32,264 nt of DNA, from assembly GCA_028686055.1 (NCBI GenBank), contig JAQUCU010000009.1:1-32264 (forward strand), in the 5' to 3' direction. The notes below the pieces were generated by a model, which did no database searches, was not told the DNA's origin, and saw only the letters and a program-made list of their open reading frames with translations. The position numbers and the translations under genes were made by a program. Positions within the stretch are counted from its first letter, which is position 1. Each line of letters opens with the position of its first letter. Positions 7,011-15,373 of this stretch are shown one piece after another. This DNA is from Desulfuromonadaceae bacterium. Lineage in GTDB: Bacteria > Desulfobacterota > Desulfuromonadia > Geobacterales > Pseudopelobacteraceae.

Positions 7011-9908
7011 CTAAAGGACGGCATTCAGGTATTCCGTCGTACGCTCACGCTTTTCTTTTTCAATCGCCTTCAAGTCAACTTCAACAAATTTTTCATCAGG
7101 GGTGATCTTGAAGAGCGGTTGCCCCTTCTGAACGATGCAGCCATCGGCACCTTCCATGATGATCTTATCGATTGTGCCGGAGAACGGTGCCCGGATCGTG
7201 TTGAACATCTTCATAACTTCGATGATGTAGAGCGGCTGACCCTTCTCGAAATGCATCCCCTCTTTCACGAAAGTCGGCAGGCCGGGTGCTTCCTGCCCGT
7301 AGTACATTCCGCCGCACACCGCGACAATCTCGTCCGCCTTGGTAGCCGGCGGCGGCACCAGAATTTTTTTCATCCGAACCTGCAGGTCCGGATCGGTCAG
7401 ATAGTCCGGTATTACCACTTCCAGATCATCCAGGACCTTCATATCCCAGAATCTGGTCTTGTCACCGACCAGGAAGAGCATCCCCAGCAGTTCGAGGCCG
7501 GCCTCATAGCCATAGTGGGCGGAACGGATCTGTTCCCATGTTTCTTCATCAAAGCCGCCCTGCGGCTTATCATTTTTGAGCAGTTCATTGAGCTTGAAAT
7601 ATTCGTCGCGCTCCAGCCCCAGTTTTTCCCGGATGGTCCGGAAGAAGTGCAGTGACTGCTGAAGCAACTCGTTGTCATGCCCCCAGATGATTTCGGCTGC
7701 CGGTTTGTGGGGGCGGTAATTCATATGCAGATATTCGTAGGTTTCCTTGAGAACCCCGAGCGGATTCCTCAACCAGACAACGTTACCGTTATCGATCCTG
7801 AAGTTCTTCGTATTGATGCTCAGCCAGCCGGAGAGCAGGTGCGGATCAGCAAGCAGGCGCTCCATGGGGCGCGTGATAAGTGTCCCCTTGCGGTCCAGCA
7901 GGGCCGACATGTTTTTCAGCTCTTTAGCGCAGACGTCCGGCTGATCCGCGAACTGCTCTGATACTCGCTTGGCATAGTGCTTCTTCATCTGGAAGAACGC
8001 ATACACCACATCCAGATGGCTGGCCTCCTCCTTCAGGGTACCGACCAGTGCCAGGTATGGGACCACGAAGCGGGTTGTCGGTTTAGCCATGACATTCCTG
8101 CCCAGAAACCAGTTCACAAGGCCATAGTGAAATTCGAGATTTGTGGCAAGTGAACTGCCGCGCAGCGTAGTGCTGCAGAGCACTTCAGAGAGGCGCTCGT
8201 AACTGGAGAGGCGATCATTCCCTTTGGTAAGCAGCAGGGCGATATTGGAATCGTAAGCGCCGGCCACCTTGTATTTCATAAAGTTACCGGTGTCGGGATT
8301 AGTCATGCTGATCCCCTGATCATCGCGGATTTCGCCATCAATCGGTTTCGACCAGTAGCGGATCATACCGCCGGCGTGTGGTGAAAGTGATGCATCGGTA
8401 GCATTCAGGCGGGCCTCTACCGAGGAGTTGAACCGGACCATCCGCTCCGGTTTCGGCAGACGTTCCTTATGCTGTGCCAGAAGAGCCATCGCCTCAACCA
8501 GTGATTCGACAACAAAGAAATCACTACTGTCGTTGGGGTTGGTGAACTTGAGACTGTAGCAGAGCTCTGTCACGCGGTGCTCAACCTGGATGCGTGTGTT
8601 CACTTCCATGAAGAAGTGGCGGTCGCGATCAACAATGCACTCGAAAGTCGACGCGGAATCAAGTCCGACGGCCTGGCCGAAGCGAGCCGATTCCTCTTCC
8701 ATCCTTGCGAGAACCTTCAGGTCGGACTCGAGGGCCTTGACCTCCTCCTTCCGTCCGGCAGCCCTGGCCTTTTTAATCGCAGCCATCAGCCCTTCCTGGG
8801 TCACGGAAACTTCCAGGAGCTTCTGCTCATGCATCTGCAGGGAGCAGTCGCGGCCGCCCAGAGAGATGCACCATTGACCGTTGCCAAGCAGCTGGATCTC
8901 GTTGTGACGGGTCTGCTCGATGTTCAGCTCGATCAGTACGTTTTTGTTGTCGCCGATACCGTTCGCCTTGACCTCGTTCAGTACCTCACGCAACATGGCC
9001 GGGGCCTCGGCCGCAGCCTTGGCGATCGCCTTGTCATCGGCTTTTTTCAGTGCCAGCAGCGAGGCGCCGAGGATACGCTGTCCCTTGCCGCCGCCACCGC
9101 CGATAGCCTTGATACGGAAGCGGCTCTGCGGGTACTTCTTGAACAGCTCGGTAACCTCGGCCTGGACCTGGGCACTCAGTTCCTCGATCGTTAACAGGTC
9201 GATCCCTTTATTGTATGACGCCATCAGGATGTGGTCGGCCAGCACTTCAACTGCTATCTTGCTGTCGGCCAGAATTTTCCTGTCACACTCCAGTCCCTCG
9301 GCCTCGACCAGCTTGAGCAGTTTATCGCGGGTCGGGAATTTATTTACCAGTGCCCGGGCGGTAACATTGTCAACACCTGGAGTGACGCTGACATTCACCT
9401 GCAGCGCGGTTCGTTTTGCTTCATCCTTCTTGCCGGCCCGCGCCTGGGTAACGGCACAGGGGCCGATAAATTTGAGCCCGGCCTTTTCAATCGCAGAGAC
9501 GAACTCCTCATCCTCGGCCATGAAACCGTAACCGGCAAAGATTGAATCGTAGCCGTTATCATTGGCCATTTCGATGATCTGGTTGATTCGTTCAACACGC
9601 TCTTCCTTGCTGGCACCCGAGTAATCCGGCACCCTGTGGACCCGGCGGGAATCGGTCAGGTGACGCAGTTCAGGCGCCAGAGCATTGGGATATACGATCG
9701 AGTCCTTTTCGGAAAGCAGGATACCGTAATGGGAAATCCCCATTTCTTCATAAACATCCATCGCCTCCTTGCGGATCGGGCCACGGCATACTATCAGCGG
9801 CTTGAGATCCTCGCAGGAAAAGGAACGCACCCACTCGGAGGAAGACAGACTCAAATTGCGGTTCCGGTGGATCAGGGGGTTATGCTTGTAGTTGTCTGGC
9901 TGTGACAT
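7011..9908 (-). CDS. Acyl-CoA (propionyl-CoA) carboxylase, biotin carboxylase and biotin carrier subunit
   Basis: A 965-residue protein that carboxylates its own biotin with ATP and bicarbonate, for transfer to an acyl-CoA by the partner encoded just upstream. Domains in order: biotin carboxylase N-domain (about 35-155, Rossmann-like, ending FIGPCAVTQARAGKK); ATP-grasp domain with the glycine loop IGGGGGKGQR (269-278), HNEIQLL (335-341), the RDC motif (353-355) and MEVNTRIQVEH (434-444); C-domain (about 487-600, SSVEARLNATD); a roughly 270-residue linker; and a biotinyl domain with EVMKM, whose Lys900 should carry biotin. It is longer than usual acyl-CoA carboxylase alpha subunits (about 650-670). 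The glycine loop comes unusually late, and a Lys/Glu-rich insert at about 370-410 interrupts the ATP-grasp fold. The usual Pro after QVEH is Arg445. Divergent but all catalytic motifs are present, so it is probably active. Pyruvate carboxylase is unlikely: there is no pyruvate carboxyltransferase domain. Confidence 0.88.
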   Translation of the reverse strand: MSQPDNYKHNPLIHRNRNLSLSSSEWVRSFSCEDLKPLIVCRGPIRKEAMDVYEEMGISHYGILLSEKDSIVYPNALAPELRHLTDSRRVHRVPDYSGASKEERVERINQIIEMANDNGYDSIFAGYGFMAEDEEFVSAIEKAGLKFIGPCAVTQARAGKKDEAKRTALQVNVSVTPGVDNVTARALVNKFPTRDKLLKLVEAEGLECDRKILADSKIAVEVLADHILMASYNKGIDLLTIEELSAQVQAEVTELFKKYPQSRFRIKAIGGGGGKGQRILGASLLALKKADDKAIAKAAAEAPAMLREVLNEVKANGIGDNKNVLIELNIEQTRHNEIQLLGNGQWCISLGGRDCSLQMHEQKLLEVSVTQEGLMAAIKKARAAGRKEEVKALESDLKVLARMEEESARFGQAVGLDSASTFECIVDRDRHFFMEVNTRIQVEHRVTELCYSLKFTNPNDSSDFFVVESLVEAMALLAQHKERLPKPERMVRFNSSVEARLNATDASLSPHAGGMIRYWSKPIDGEIRDDQGISMTNPDTGNFMKYKVAGAYDSNIALLLTKGNDRLSSYERLSEVLCSTTLRGSSLATNLEFHYGLVNWFLGRNVMAKPTTRFVVPYLALVGTLKEEASHLDVVYAFFQMKKHYAKRVSEQFADQPDVCAKELKNMSALLDRKGTLITRPMERLLADPHLLSGWLSINTKNFRIDNGNVVWLRNPLGVLKETYEYLHMNYRPHKPAAEIIWGHDNELLQQSLHFFRTIREKLGLERDEYFKLNELLKNDKPQGGFDEETWEQIRSAHYGYEAGLELLGMLFLVGDKTRFWDMKVLDDLEVVIPDYLTDPDLQVRMKKILVPPPATKADEIVAVCGGMYYGQEAPGLPTFVKEGMHFEKGQPLYIIEVMKMFNTIRAPFSGTIDKIIMEGADGCIVQKGQPLFKITPDEKFVEVDLKAIEKEKRERTTEYLNAVL

Positions 9909-9941
9909 GGTCTCTCTATCTCCAATCTGAAATAAATAAAA

Positions 9942-11666
9942 TTAATGAAACTCACGCTGGACACTCTGCATCGGACACGGCTTATAGTGGCGCAGGAAAA
10001 AGTTCATGTTTTCCCCAAGCACCTTACGCAGGTCTGTAGGCATTACAAGTGAGGAGATAGATCCCAGGGCCAGCCCTTCTTTCGGATTCATCAGTTCTTT
10101 TTCATAGCGGAGGTTCAGGGCTGCATCCTCAATCTTCAGCCAGTCGGCGGCATCTTTTTCGGCGTCCTTCCTGGCCTCACCGGCCGCCATACCAGCAGCG
10201 ACGCGCTCCTGCACACCCTGCTTTATGCGCTCGTTAACGGCAGCACGCATCTTGCGAATCTCGTCCTTGTAGACAAACTCTTTGCCGGCGGGGCCCATGA
10301 CGGCCAGACGGGTTGTCGGAAGTGCCAGCACCAGATCGGCACCTGTCGGATAGTTGTTGTACGATGCATAAGCCCCGCCGTAAGCATTGCGGATGATCAA
10401 CAGAATGCGCGGGGTTCGTATGTCGACGATGGAATCCAGCATTGCCCGACCGGCCTGGACGATACCGCGTCCTTCCTGCTCGCGCCCCGGCAGAAATCCG
10501 GTGGTATCTTCCATGAAGATCATCGGGATGTTGTAGATATTGCAGAAACGGTTGAAACGGGCAATTTTATAGGCGGAATCAACGGTAATCTGGCCTGAGG
10601 CTACGGCACTGTTGTTGGCGACAAAACCAACAACACTGCCCCCCAGACGGCCGAGTGCGGTTACCGCCTCGCGAGCCCGGTCCCGCTGGAGTTCAAAGTA
10701 GTCGCCATGGTCACATATCTGCTGGATCATGATCGATACATCGAAAGGGGTGTTAAAGCCGGTCGGCGAGTTGAAGGCTTTTTTCAGCAGCGTGTTGATC
10801 TCCCAGGTCTTACGATCCAGAGGGTCGCTGGTTTCCTGGAAACGGGCCATGACGCTGTTGTTGTCGGGGAGATAGGTGAGCAGCTGCAGAGCGGTACGCA
10901 GAGCATCAACTTCGTCACCGACCGTAAGGTCAGCGACACCTGACTGTCCGTGGACATTGGGCCCGCCCAGATCTTCAGGGGTCACGTCCTCACCCAGGAC
11001 CGACTTGACCACCCCCGGCCCGGTCAGACCGAAGAAGGTATCCTGCGGCTGGATCAGAAAGCTCCCCTGGCGAGGCAGATAGCTGCCGCCGCCGGCATTG
11101 AACCCGAACATGCACATGATGGAGGGGACAACGCCACTGATCTTGCGCAGGGCGGTAAATGCCTCTGCATAGCCGTCCAGGCCACCAACACCGGCAGGTA
11201 CAAATGCGCCGGCGGAGTCGTTCATGCCGATCAGCGGGATACCCTTCTCACCCGCCATCTGGAACAGAAGGGCCAGCTTGCGGCCGTTGGTGGCATCAAT
11301 CGATCCGGCCCGAACCGGGAAGTCGTGGCCATAGACCGCCACGTCGCGGCCGTTGATATTGAGGATACCGGTCACCAGAGAGGCGCCGTCCAGGTTCTTG
11401 CCCCAGTTTTGAAAAAGGATGTTGGGTTCATTTTCCGTCAGCACACGAATTCGCTCCCACACGGTCATTCGCTTTTTAAAATGCTGTTTTTCAATCTGGG
11501 CAATGCTGACCGACTTGATAGGGCGCTGGATCAGGTCGTACCCTGCCTGCATCGCCTCTTCATAGCCACCCTTTTTCCCCGGTATTTCACCGGGAATCGT
11601 AAAATCAACAATTTCTTTCGGTTCAAACGGGTTTTTCAGCGATGGTTTAATTACTTTTTTTGACAT
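9942..11666 (-). CDS. Acyl-CoA (propionyl-CoA) carboxylase, carboxyltransferase (beta) subunit
   Basis: A 574-residue crotonase-superfold carboxyltransferase that moves CO2 from carboxybiotin to an acyl-CoA. The N-half carries the [15 protein letters not shown] oxyanion loop (about 189-203), and the C-half carries [13 protein letters not shown] and [13 protein letters not shown] (about 426-438), the two hallmark glycine pairs of this family. The residue after GGAY, Asp in Streptomyces PccB and Ile in acetyl-CoA-using AccB as I recall, is Ala434 here, so acyl specificity cannot be read simply. Context (mutase and epimerase next door) points to propionyl-CoA. The start at 11666 is preferred over an ATG three codons upstream because GGAAGG directly abuts the earlier ATG but lies 9 bp before this one. 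It is 33 bp upstream of the biotin carboxylase gene, so the two are surely co-transcribed. Confidence 0.9.
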   Translation of the reverse strand: MSKKVIKPSLKNPFEPKEIVDFTIPGEIPGKKGGYEEAMQAGYDLIQRPIKSVSIAQIEKQHFKKRMTVWERIRVLTENEPNILFQNWGKNLDGASLVTGILNINGRDVAVYGHDFPVRAGSIDATNGRKLALLFQMAGEKGIPLIGMNDSAGAFVPAGVGGLDGYAEAFTALRKISGVVPSIMCMFGFNAGGGSYLPRQGSFLIQPQDTFFGLTGPGVVKSVLGEDVTPEDLGGPNVHGQSGVADLTVGDEVDALRTALQLLTYLPDNNSVMARFQETSDPLDRKTWEINTLLKKAFNSPTGFNTPFDVSIMIQQICDHGDYFELQRDRAREAVTALGRLGGSVVGFVANNSAVASGQITVDSAYKIARFNRFCNIYNIPMIFMEDTTGFLPGREQEGRGIVQAGRAMLDSIVDIRTPRILLIIRNAYGGAYASYNNYPTGADLVLALPTTRLAVMGPAGKEFVYKDEIRKMRAAVNERIKQGVQERVAAGMAAGEARKDAEKDAADWLKIEDAALNLRYEKELMNPKEGLALGSISSLVMPTDLRKVLGENMNFFLRHYKPCPMQSVQREFH

Positions 11667-11802
11667 CTTCGCCATCCTTCCGGTTTAATATATATCAACG
11701 TCCTCGTATTCATAAGCTGTGTCTCGCCCTGACAAACAGTATCAAGTACACTCATGAGACCATTTCAGTGCAAAAACACAAAATGATCTCCGGGTTTCAA
11801 GA

Positions 11803-12366
11803 CTATCGTGTAACGACAGCCAAAACCTTGACTTCAGAACCATCTTTTGAAAGCAGACGGTGTTTTAATGACGAATCAAAATAAACACAGTCCCCCTCTT
11901 CAAGAATTATCCGGTTTTCGTCAAGGACGAGTTCTGCAGTTCCCTTCATGACAAAGAGGAACTCTTCACCTTCATGGCTGTAGGTGTTCTCTTCAAGCGC
12001 TTTTTCGGTAATAGTGAGGAGGAAAGGCTCCATCTTCTTGTTCTGCTTGTGGAATGAAAGAGATTCGTAGGAATAGCCCTGACTGGTACCTGCCTTGGAG
12101 ATAACACGCGGGATCGCCTTACGCTCGTGAGCGCGGACGACTTCAAAGCGGCACTCCTCTTCGTCTTCAGTGAAGAACATGCCGATTTTTACATCAAAAA
12201 ATTTTGCGATTCTGGAAAGAGTGGCAATCGGCGGAGATACATTATTATTCTCTATCTGGGAAATCAGTGCGGGAGAAAACCCCGTCTCTCTGGCAACTGC
12301 CTGGAGAGTCAGTTTTTTTGAAAGGCGGAGCTTCTTTATTTTAGCCCCAATGTTGAATTCTCGCAT
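11803..12366 (-). CDS. XRE-family helix-turn-helix regulator with C-terminal cupin domain
   Basis: A 187-residue DNA-binding regulator. Residues 5-62 form a Cro/C1-type helix-turn-helix (IGAKIKKLRLSKKLTLQAV, then LISQIENNNVSPPIATLSRIAKFF). Residues about 110-187 form a cupin barrel (SHEGEEFLFVMKGTAELVL, then LEEGDCVYFDSSLKHRLL), which commonly senses a small ligand. It is the first gene, 136 bp ahead of the carboxylase genes and in the same direction, so it probably controls the propionyl-CoA/methylmalonyl-CoA genes in response to a pathway intermediate; this is inference from position. The start at 12366 (MREFNIG) is chosen because the helix-turn-helix begins there and AGGGG lies 5 bp upstream. 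Palindromes overlapping its own promoter suggest autoregulation. Confidence 0.92.
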   Translation of the reverse strand: MREFNIGAKIKKLRLSKKLTLQAVARETGFSPALISQIENNNVSPPIATLSRIAKFFDVKIGMFFTEDEEECRFEVVRAHERKAIPRVISKAGTSQGYSYESLSFHKQNKKMEPFLLTITEKALEENTYSHEGEEFLFVMKGTAELVLDENRIILEEGDCVYFDSSLKHRLLSKDGSEVKVLAVVTR

Positions 12367-12409
12367 CCAAACCCCTGACCATAAAAGTAAAACCCAGTTT
12401 CCTTGCGGG

Positions 12410-12438
12410 TTTGTATACAATTTGTTTTACAATGTCAA
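12410..12438 (-). promoter_or_regulatory. Promoter of the XRE/cupin regulator with overlapping operator palindromes
   Basis: On the minus strand, TTGACA (12433-12438) lies 17 bp before TACAAA (12410-12415), or 15 bp before TATACA. Between and over them are two TTGT-N-ACAA palindromes: perfect TTGTATACAA (12411-12420) and TTGTTTTACAA (12422-12432, 11 bp), one helical turn apart. Their position fits a repressor covering the -10 and spacer region, most simply the regulator itself. Confidence 0.6.
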
Positions 12439-12511
12439 TAAAATTCCTTCGACGCAGACTAAACAGCAACAGCCTGATTGAAAACAAATTTATTATAGTT
12501 AAAATAATAGC

Positions 12512-13792
12512 TCACTGTTTGAGTCTGCGCGCCAGCAGCTGCAACGTATGCACTACCTCAATAGCGGAGCCGTGTTGTTTGAGGCCGTCTGAGAGCTGCA
12601 TCATGCAGCCGGGACAGCCCGTTGCAACGGCCTGTGCCCCGGTAGCAATGATCGCTTCACTCTTGCCGTTATTGATATCCATCGACGAGTCATAGTGGTA
12701 GACATTGAATGTACCTCCCAGACCGCAACATTTATCAGCCCCTTCCATTTCAACCAGCTCAACTCCCGGAGTACCTTTCAGCAGTTCACGCGGCTGTTTT
12801 ACGACGCCGCGGGTACGGAGATGGCACGGGTCATGATAGGTAACGCGAAGTTCTTCACCACCACCGGTTTCTGAAGGGTCAAGCTCCAGCTCCCGCAGCA
12901 GCTGTGATGCATCTACGGTTTTTTTGGCCAAGGCCTCCAGACGTTCGCGCAGCTCCGGATTGCGCTTCCCGACCACCAGCGGATAGAGACGATGCAGCGC
13001 TCCGCCGCATGTCGCGCATGCGCTCATGACATAATCCACTTCGTATTTCTCGAATTCAACCAGGTTTCTTTCGGCCAGGTCGCGCACCGTTTCAAGATCA
13101 CCACCCGACATTCCCGGCAGTCCGCAGCACTGTTGCCCTTTCGGGATAATAATCGTACAGCCGAGGTGCCGGAACAGCGCCAGAGCGGCCTCACCAACAT
13201 CGGTATAGACAAAATTGGTCATACAACCGACAAAAAAAGCGATACGCGGCTTGCCCGGTTCCCCCGGAATGACTTCCGGATGCTGGTCGATAAAACTGTT
13301 TTTGGCAATTTCAGGGATAAAACGTTTATTGCCGACGAACGGCACCGGAAAACGCAGGCGGAGACCGGATGTTTCCGGTACCTTCTTGAAAAAGAGCGGT
13401 CCCAGAAACGAAGCCATCTTTGCCCCCATCTTCATGCGGGTTCTATTCTTGATCACCTGGCCGACCGCAGCATGAAAAGTTGTCAGGCCACGTTTTTGTG
13501 CCAGTGATTCGCGAGCGGCGATAACAATCTCATCGGTAGGGACATCGTTGGGACATTTCTCAACGCAGCTGCCGCAGAGGAGACATTTGGACATGGCCAG
13601 GTAGGTCTGGTCATCCAGTTCGATATCATCTGACAGGATATGCTGTGACAGCGCCACCTTGCCGCGGGCCACCACCGGTTCGCGCTGAAACGTGGCAAAA
13701 GCCGGGCAGTTGGTACGGCAGGCACCGCACTTGACACATTTTTTAAGCTGATCTTCAACCCGCTTGAGTGGATCAGTCGTATTCTGCTCCAT
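12512..13792 (-). CDS. GlcF-like two-[4Fe-4S] iron-sulfur oxidoreductase subunit with two CCG domains
   Basis: A 426-residue cytoplasmic electron-transfer protein. The N-terminus has two ferredoxin-type clusters: Cys19-22-25-29 and Cys70-73-76-80, each with CxxCxxCxxxCP spacing. Two CCG (DUF224) domains follow: GCMTN...GQQCCG...CATCGG and DPCH...ADKCCG...TGCPGC. This is the layout of glycolate oxidase subunit GlcF, of lactate oxidation LutA/LldE relatives and of related heterodisulfide-reductase-like proteins. Such subunits normally partner an FAD-binding dehydrogenase (GlcD/LldD type), but none is in this window, so the electron donor is unknown. It follows trmFO by 128 bp on the same strand and precedes the propionate regulator by 145 bp; either grouping is possible. 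The start at 13792 is the only sensible ATG, with AAGGG 11 bp upstream. Confidence 0.88.
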   Translation of the reverse strand: MEQNTTDPLKRVEDQLKKCVKCGACRTNCPAFATFQREPVVARGKVALSQHILSDDIELDDQTYLAMSKCLLCGSCVEKCPNDVPTDEIVIAARESLAQKRGLTTFHAAVGQVIKNRTRMKMGAKMASFLGPLFFKKVPETSGLRLRFPVPFVGNKRFIPEIAKNSFIDQHPEVIPGEPGKPRIAFFVGCMTNFVYTDVGEAALALFRHLGCTIIIPKGQQCCGLPGMSGGDLETVRDLAERNLVEFEKYEVDYVMSACATCGGALHRLYPLVVGKRNPELRERLEALAKKTVDASQLLRELELDPSETGGGEELRVTYHDPCHLRTRGVVKQPRELLKGTPGVELVEMEGADKCCGLGGTFNVYHYDSSMDINNGKSEAIIATGAQAVATGCPGCMMQLSDGLKQHGSAIEVVHTLQLLARRLKQ

Positions 13793-13812
13793 ATTGAAAA
13801 TCCCTTTTCACA

Positions 13813-13952
13813 ACAGAGTCACAGAGGACACTGAAACAATATAATTACACTGTTAAGCATAAACAAAACAGAAAAAAACAGAAAGCACTTTATTCAATAA
13901 ATTGTGTGCCGCCGGCCTTTTCAGTTTTTCTCTGTGCACTCTCTGACTCTGT
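13813..13952. repeat. Inverted pair of CACAGAG-type repeat arms, one inside trmFO
   Basis: ACAGAGTCACAGAG (13813-13826) and CTCTCTGACTCTGT (13939-13952) are reverse complements at 13 of 14 positions, about 110 bp apart, surrounding an A-rich spacer. The right arm forms part of the last codons of trmFO. Such cacagag-rich arms look like a dispersed repeat; the related CGGAGACAT pair at 6882-6995 may be a cousin. Confidence 0.6.
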
Positions 13953-15261
13953 GGCGGATTGAAGATTCCCATTCTTGCAGCGCGGCCAATGCCCGCTCTG
14001 CAAGCTTCTGTCTCCGTTCCTTCTTCTTGACCCTCCCCGGCAGTTCCGGGAAGAGCCCGTAGTTCACATTCATCGGCTGAAAATGCTTCACATCGGCATT
14101 GGTTATATGATGCATCAGTGCACCCAGGGCAGTCTCCGGTGAAGGCAGTGGGATCGGCTGCCCCTGCACGGCACGAGCGGCGGCAATGCCGGCAAGAAAA
14201 CCGCTGGCTGCCGACTCCACATACCCCTCAACGCCGGTTATCTGCCCGGCGAAGAAAATGCGCGGGTCGCTCTTCAGCTGCTGGGTTGAATCCAGCAGTG
14301 CCGGTGAGTTGATAAACGTATTGCGATGCATCGAGCCGAGACGGACGAACTCGGCATTCTCAAGCCCCGGAATCAGCCGGAAAATGCGGCGCTGTTCGCC
14401 ATAGGTCAGCTTGGTCTGAAAACCGACCAGGTTATACATGGTTTTCTCCCGGTTTTCGGCGCGCAGCTGGATGACGGCGTGTGCCTCATGCCCGGTATCC
14501 GGATTGATAAGCCCCACCGGCTTCATCGGTCCGAAGCGCAACGTTTCGACGCCGCGTGAGGCAAGCTCTTCGACCGGCATGCACCCTTCGAAATGGACTA
14601 TCTTCTCGAAATCACGTGCCGGGACCTTTTCGCCGCGGTTCAGTTCGTCGATGAAGCGGAGATACTCCTCCTCATTGAGCGGACAGTTGAGATAGTCATC
14701 GCTGTCCCCCTTGCCGTAACGCGATGCGGCAAACACCCTGGTCATATCGAGCGAGTCGGCCGTGACAATCGGCGCAATGGCATCATAGAAGTAGAGCCGG
14801 TCACCGGTCAGATTCGCCAGTGACGCAGCCAGGGCGTCGCTGGTGAGCGGGCCGGAAGCGATGACAACGATCCCCTCCGCCGGAATTGCAGTAGCTTCAG
14901 TCCGCTCGATCCGGATCAGCGGATGGGAGGATATTTTGTTGGTAACGTAGTCGGAGAAGAGCTGACGATCGACCGCCAGCGCGCCTCCGGCAGGCACGCA
15001 GGTTGCCTCGGCGGCCTCCATCGTCAGGGAACCGCAGCGGCGCAGTTCCTCTTTGAGCAACCCCACAGCGTTATCAAGCGAGATGCCGCGCAGGGAATTG
15101 GAGCAGACAAGCTCCGCCAGCCCGGGAAGCTGGTGGGCAGGGGAGAATCGCTGCGGTTTCATTTCATGGAGGATAACGGTGATCCCGCGCTGAGCCGCCT
15201 GCCAGGCGGCTTCGCAGCCGGCAAGGCCGCCGCCGATGATGGTAATGATATTTTCAGACAT
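13921..15261 (-). CDS. trmFO: Folate/FAD-dependent tRNA (uracil-5-)-methyltransferase TrmFO
   Basis: A 446-residue flavoprotein that makes ribothymidine at position 54 of the tRNA T-loop using methylenetetrahydrofolate and FAD. The N-terminal dinucleotide-binding motif is [13 protein letters not shown] (8-20). Cys53 (LVCSNSLRG) and Cys227 (FEGCMPVEE) match the Bacillus subtilis catalytic residues Cys53 and Cys226. Later conserved blocks ([24 protein letters not shown]) are all present and the length is typical. The start at 15261 ([12 protein letters not shown]) is chosen because AAGGA lies 8 bp before it; an upstream ATG at 15291 adds ten unlikely residues. It sits downstream of topA and dprA, a gene order also seen in Firmicutes. 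The last residues ([11 protein letters not shown]) are encoded by a repeat arm, so the C-terminus may be a recent extension. Confidence 0.96.
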   Translation of the reverse strand: MSENIITIIGGGLAGCEAAWQAAQRGITVILHEMKPQRFSPAHQLPGLAELVCSNSLRGISLDNAVGLLKEELRRCGSLTMEAAEATCVPAGGALAVDRQLFSDYVTNKISSHPLIRIERTEATAIPAEGIVVIASGPLTSDALAASLANLTGDRLYFYDAIAPIVTADSLDMTRVFAASRYGKGDSDDYLNCPLNEEEYLRFIDELNRGEKVPARDFEKIVHFEGCMPVEELASRGVETLRFGPMKPVGLINPDTGHEAHAVIQLRAENREKTMYNLVGFQTKLTYGEQRRIFRLIPGLENAEFVRLGSMHRNTFINSPALLDSTQQLKSDPRIFFAGQITGVEGYVESAASGFLAGIAAARAVQGQPIPLPSPETALGALMHHITNADVKHFQPMNVNYGLFPELPGRVKKKERRQKLAERALAALQEWESSIRHRVRECTEKN

Positions 15262-15373
15262 CGATTTGTTCCTTATAAAAAAGTGAGGCACAGATTCGCC
15301 GGGAACACTCGTACCGCAGGTAGTACGATAAAATCCCGTTGAAGCCGTGCCCCTGATAATACGGATAATTTAC

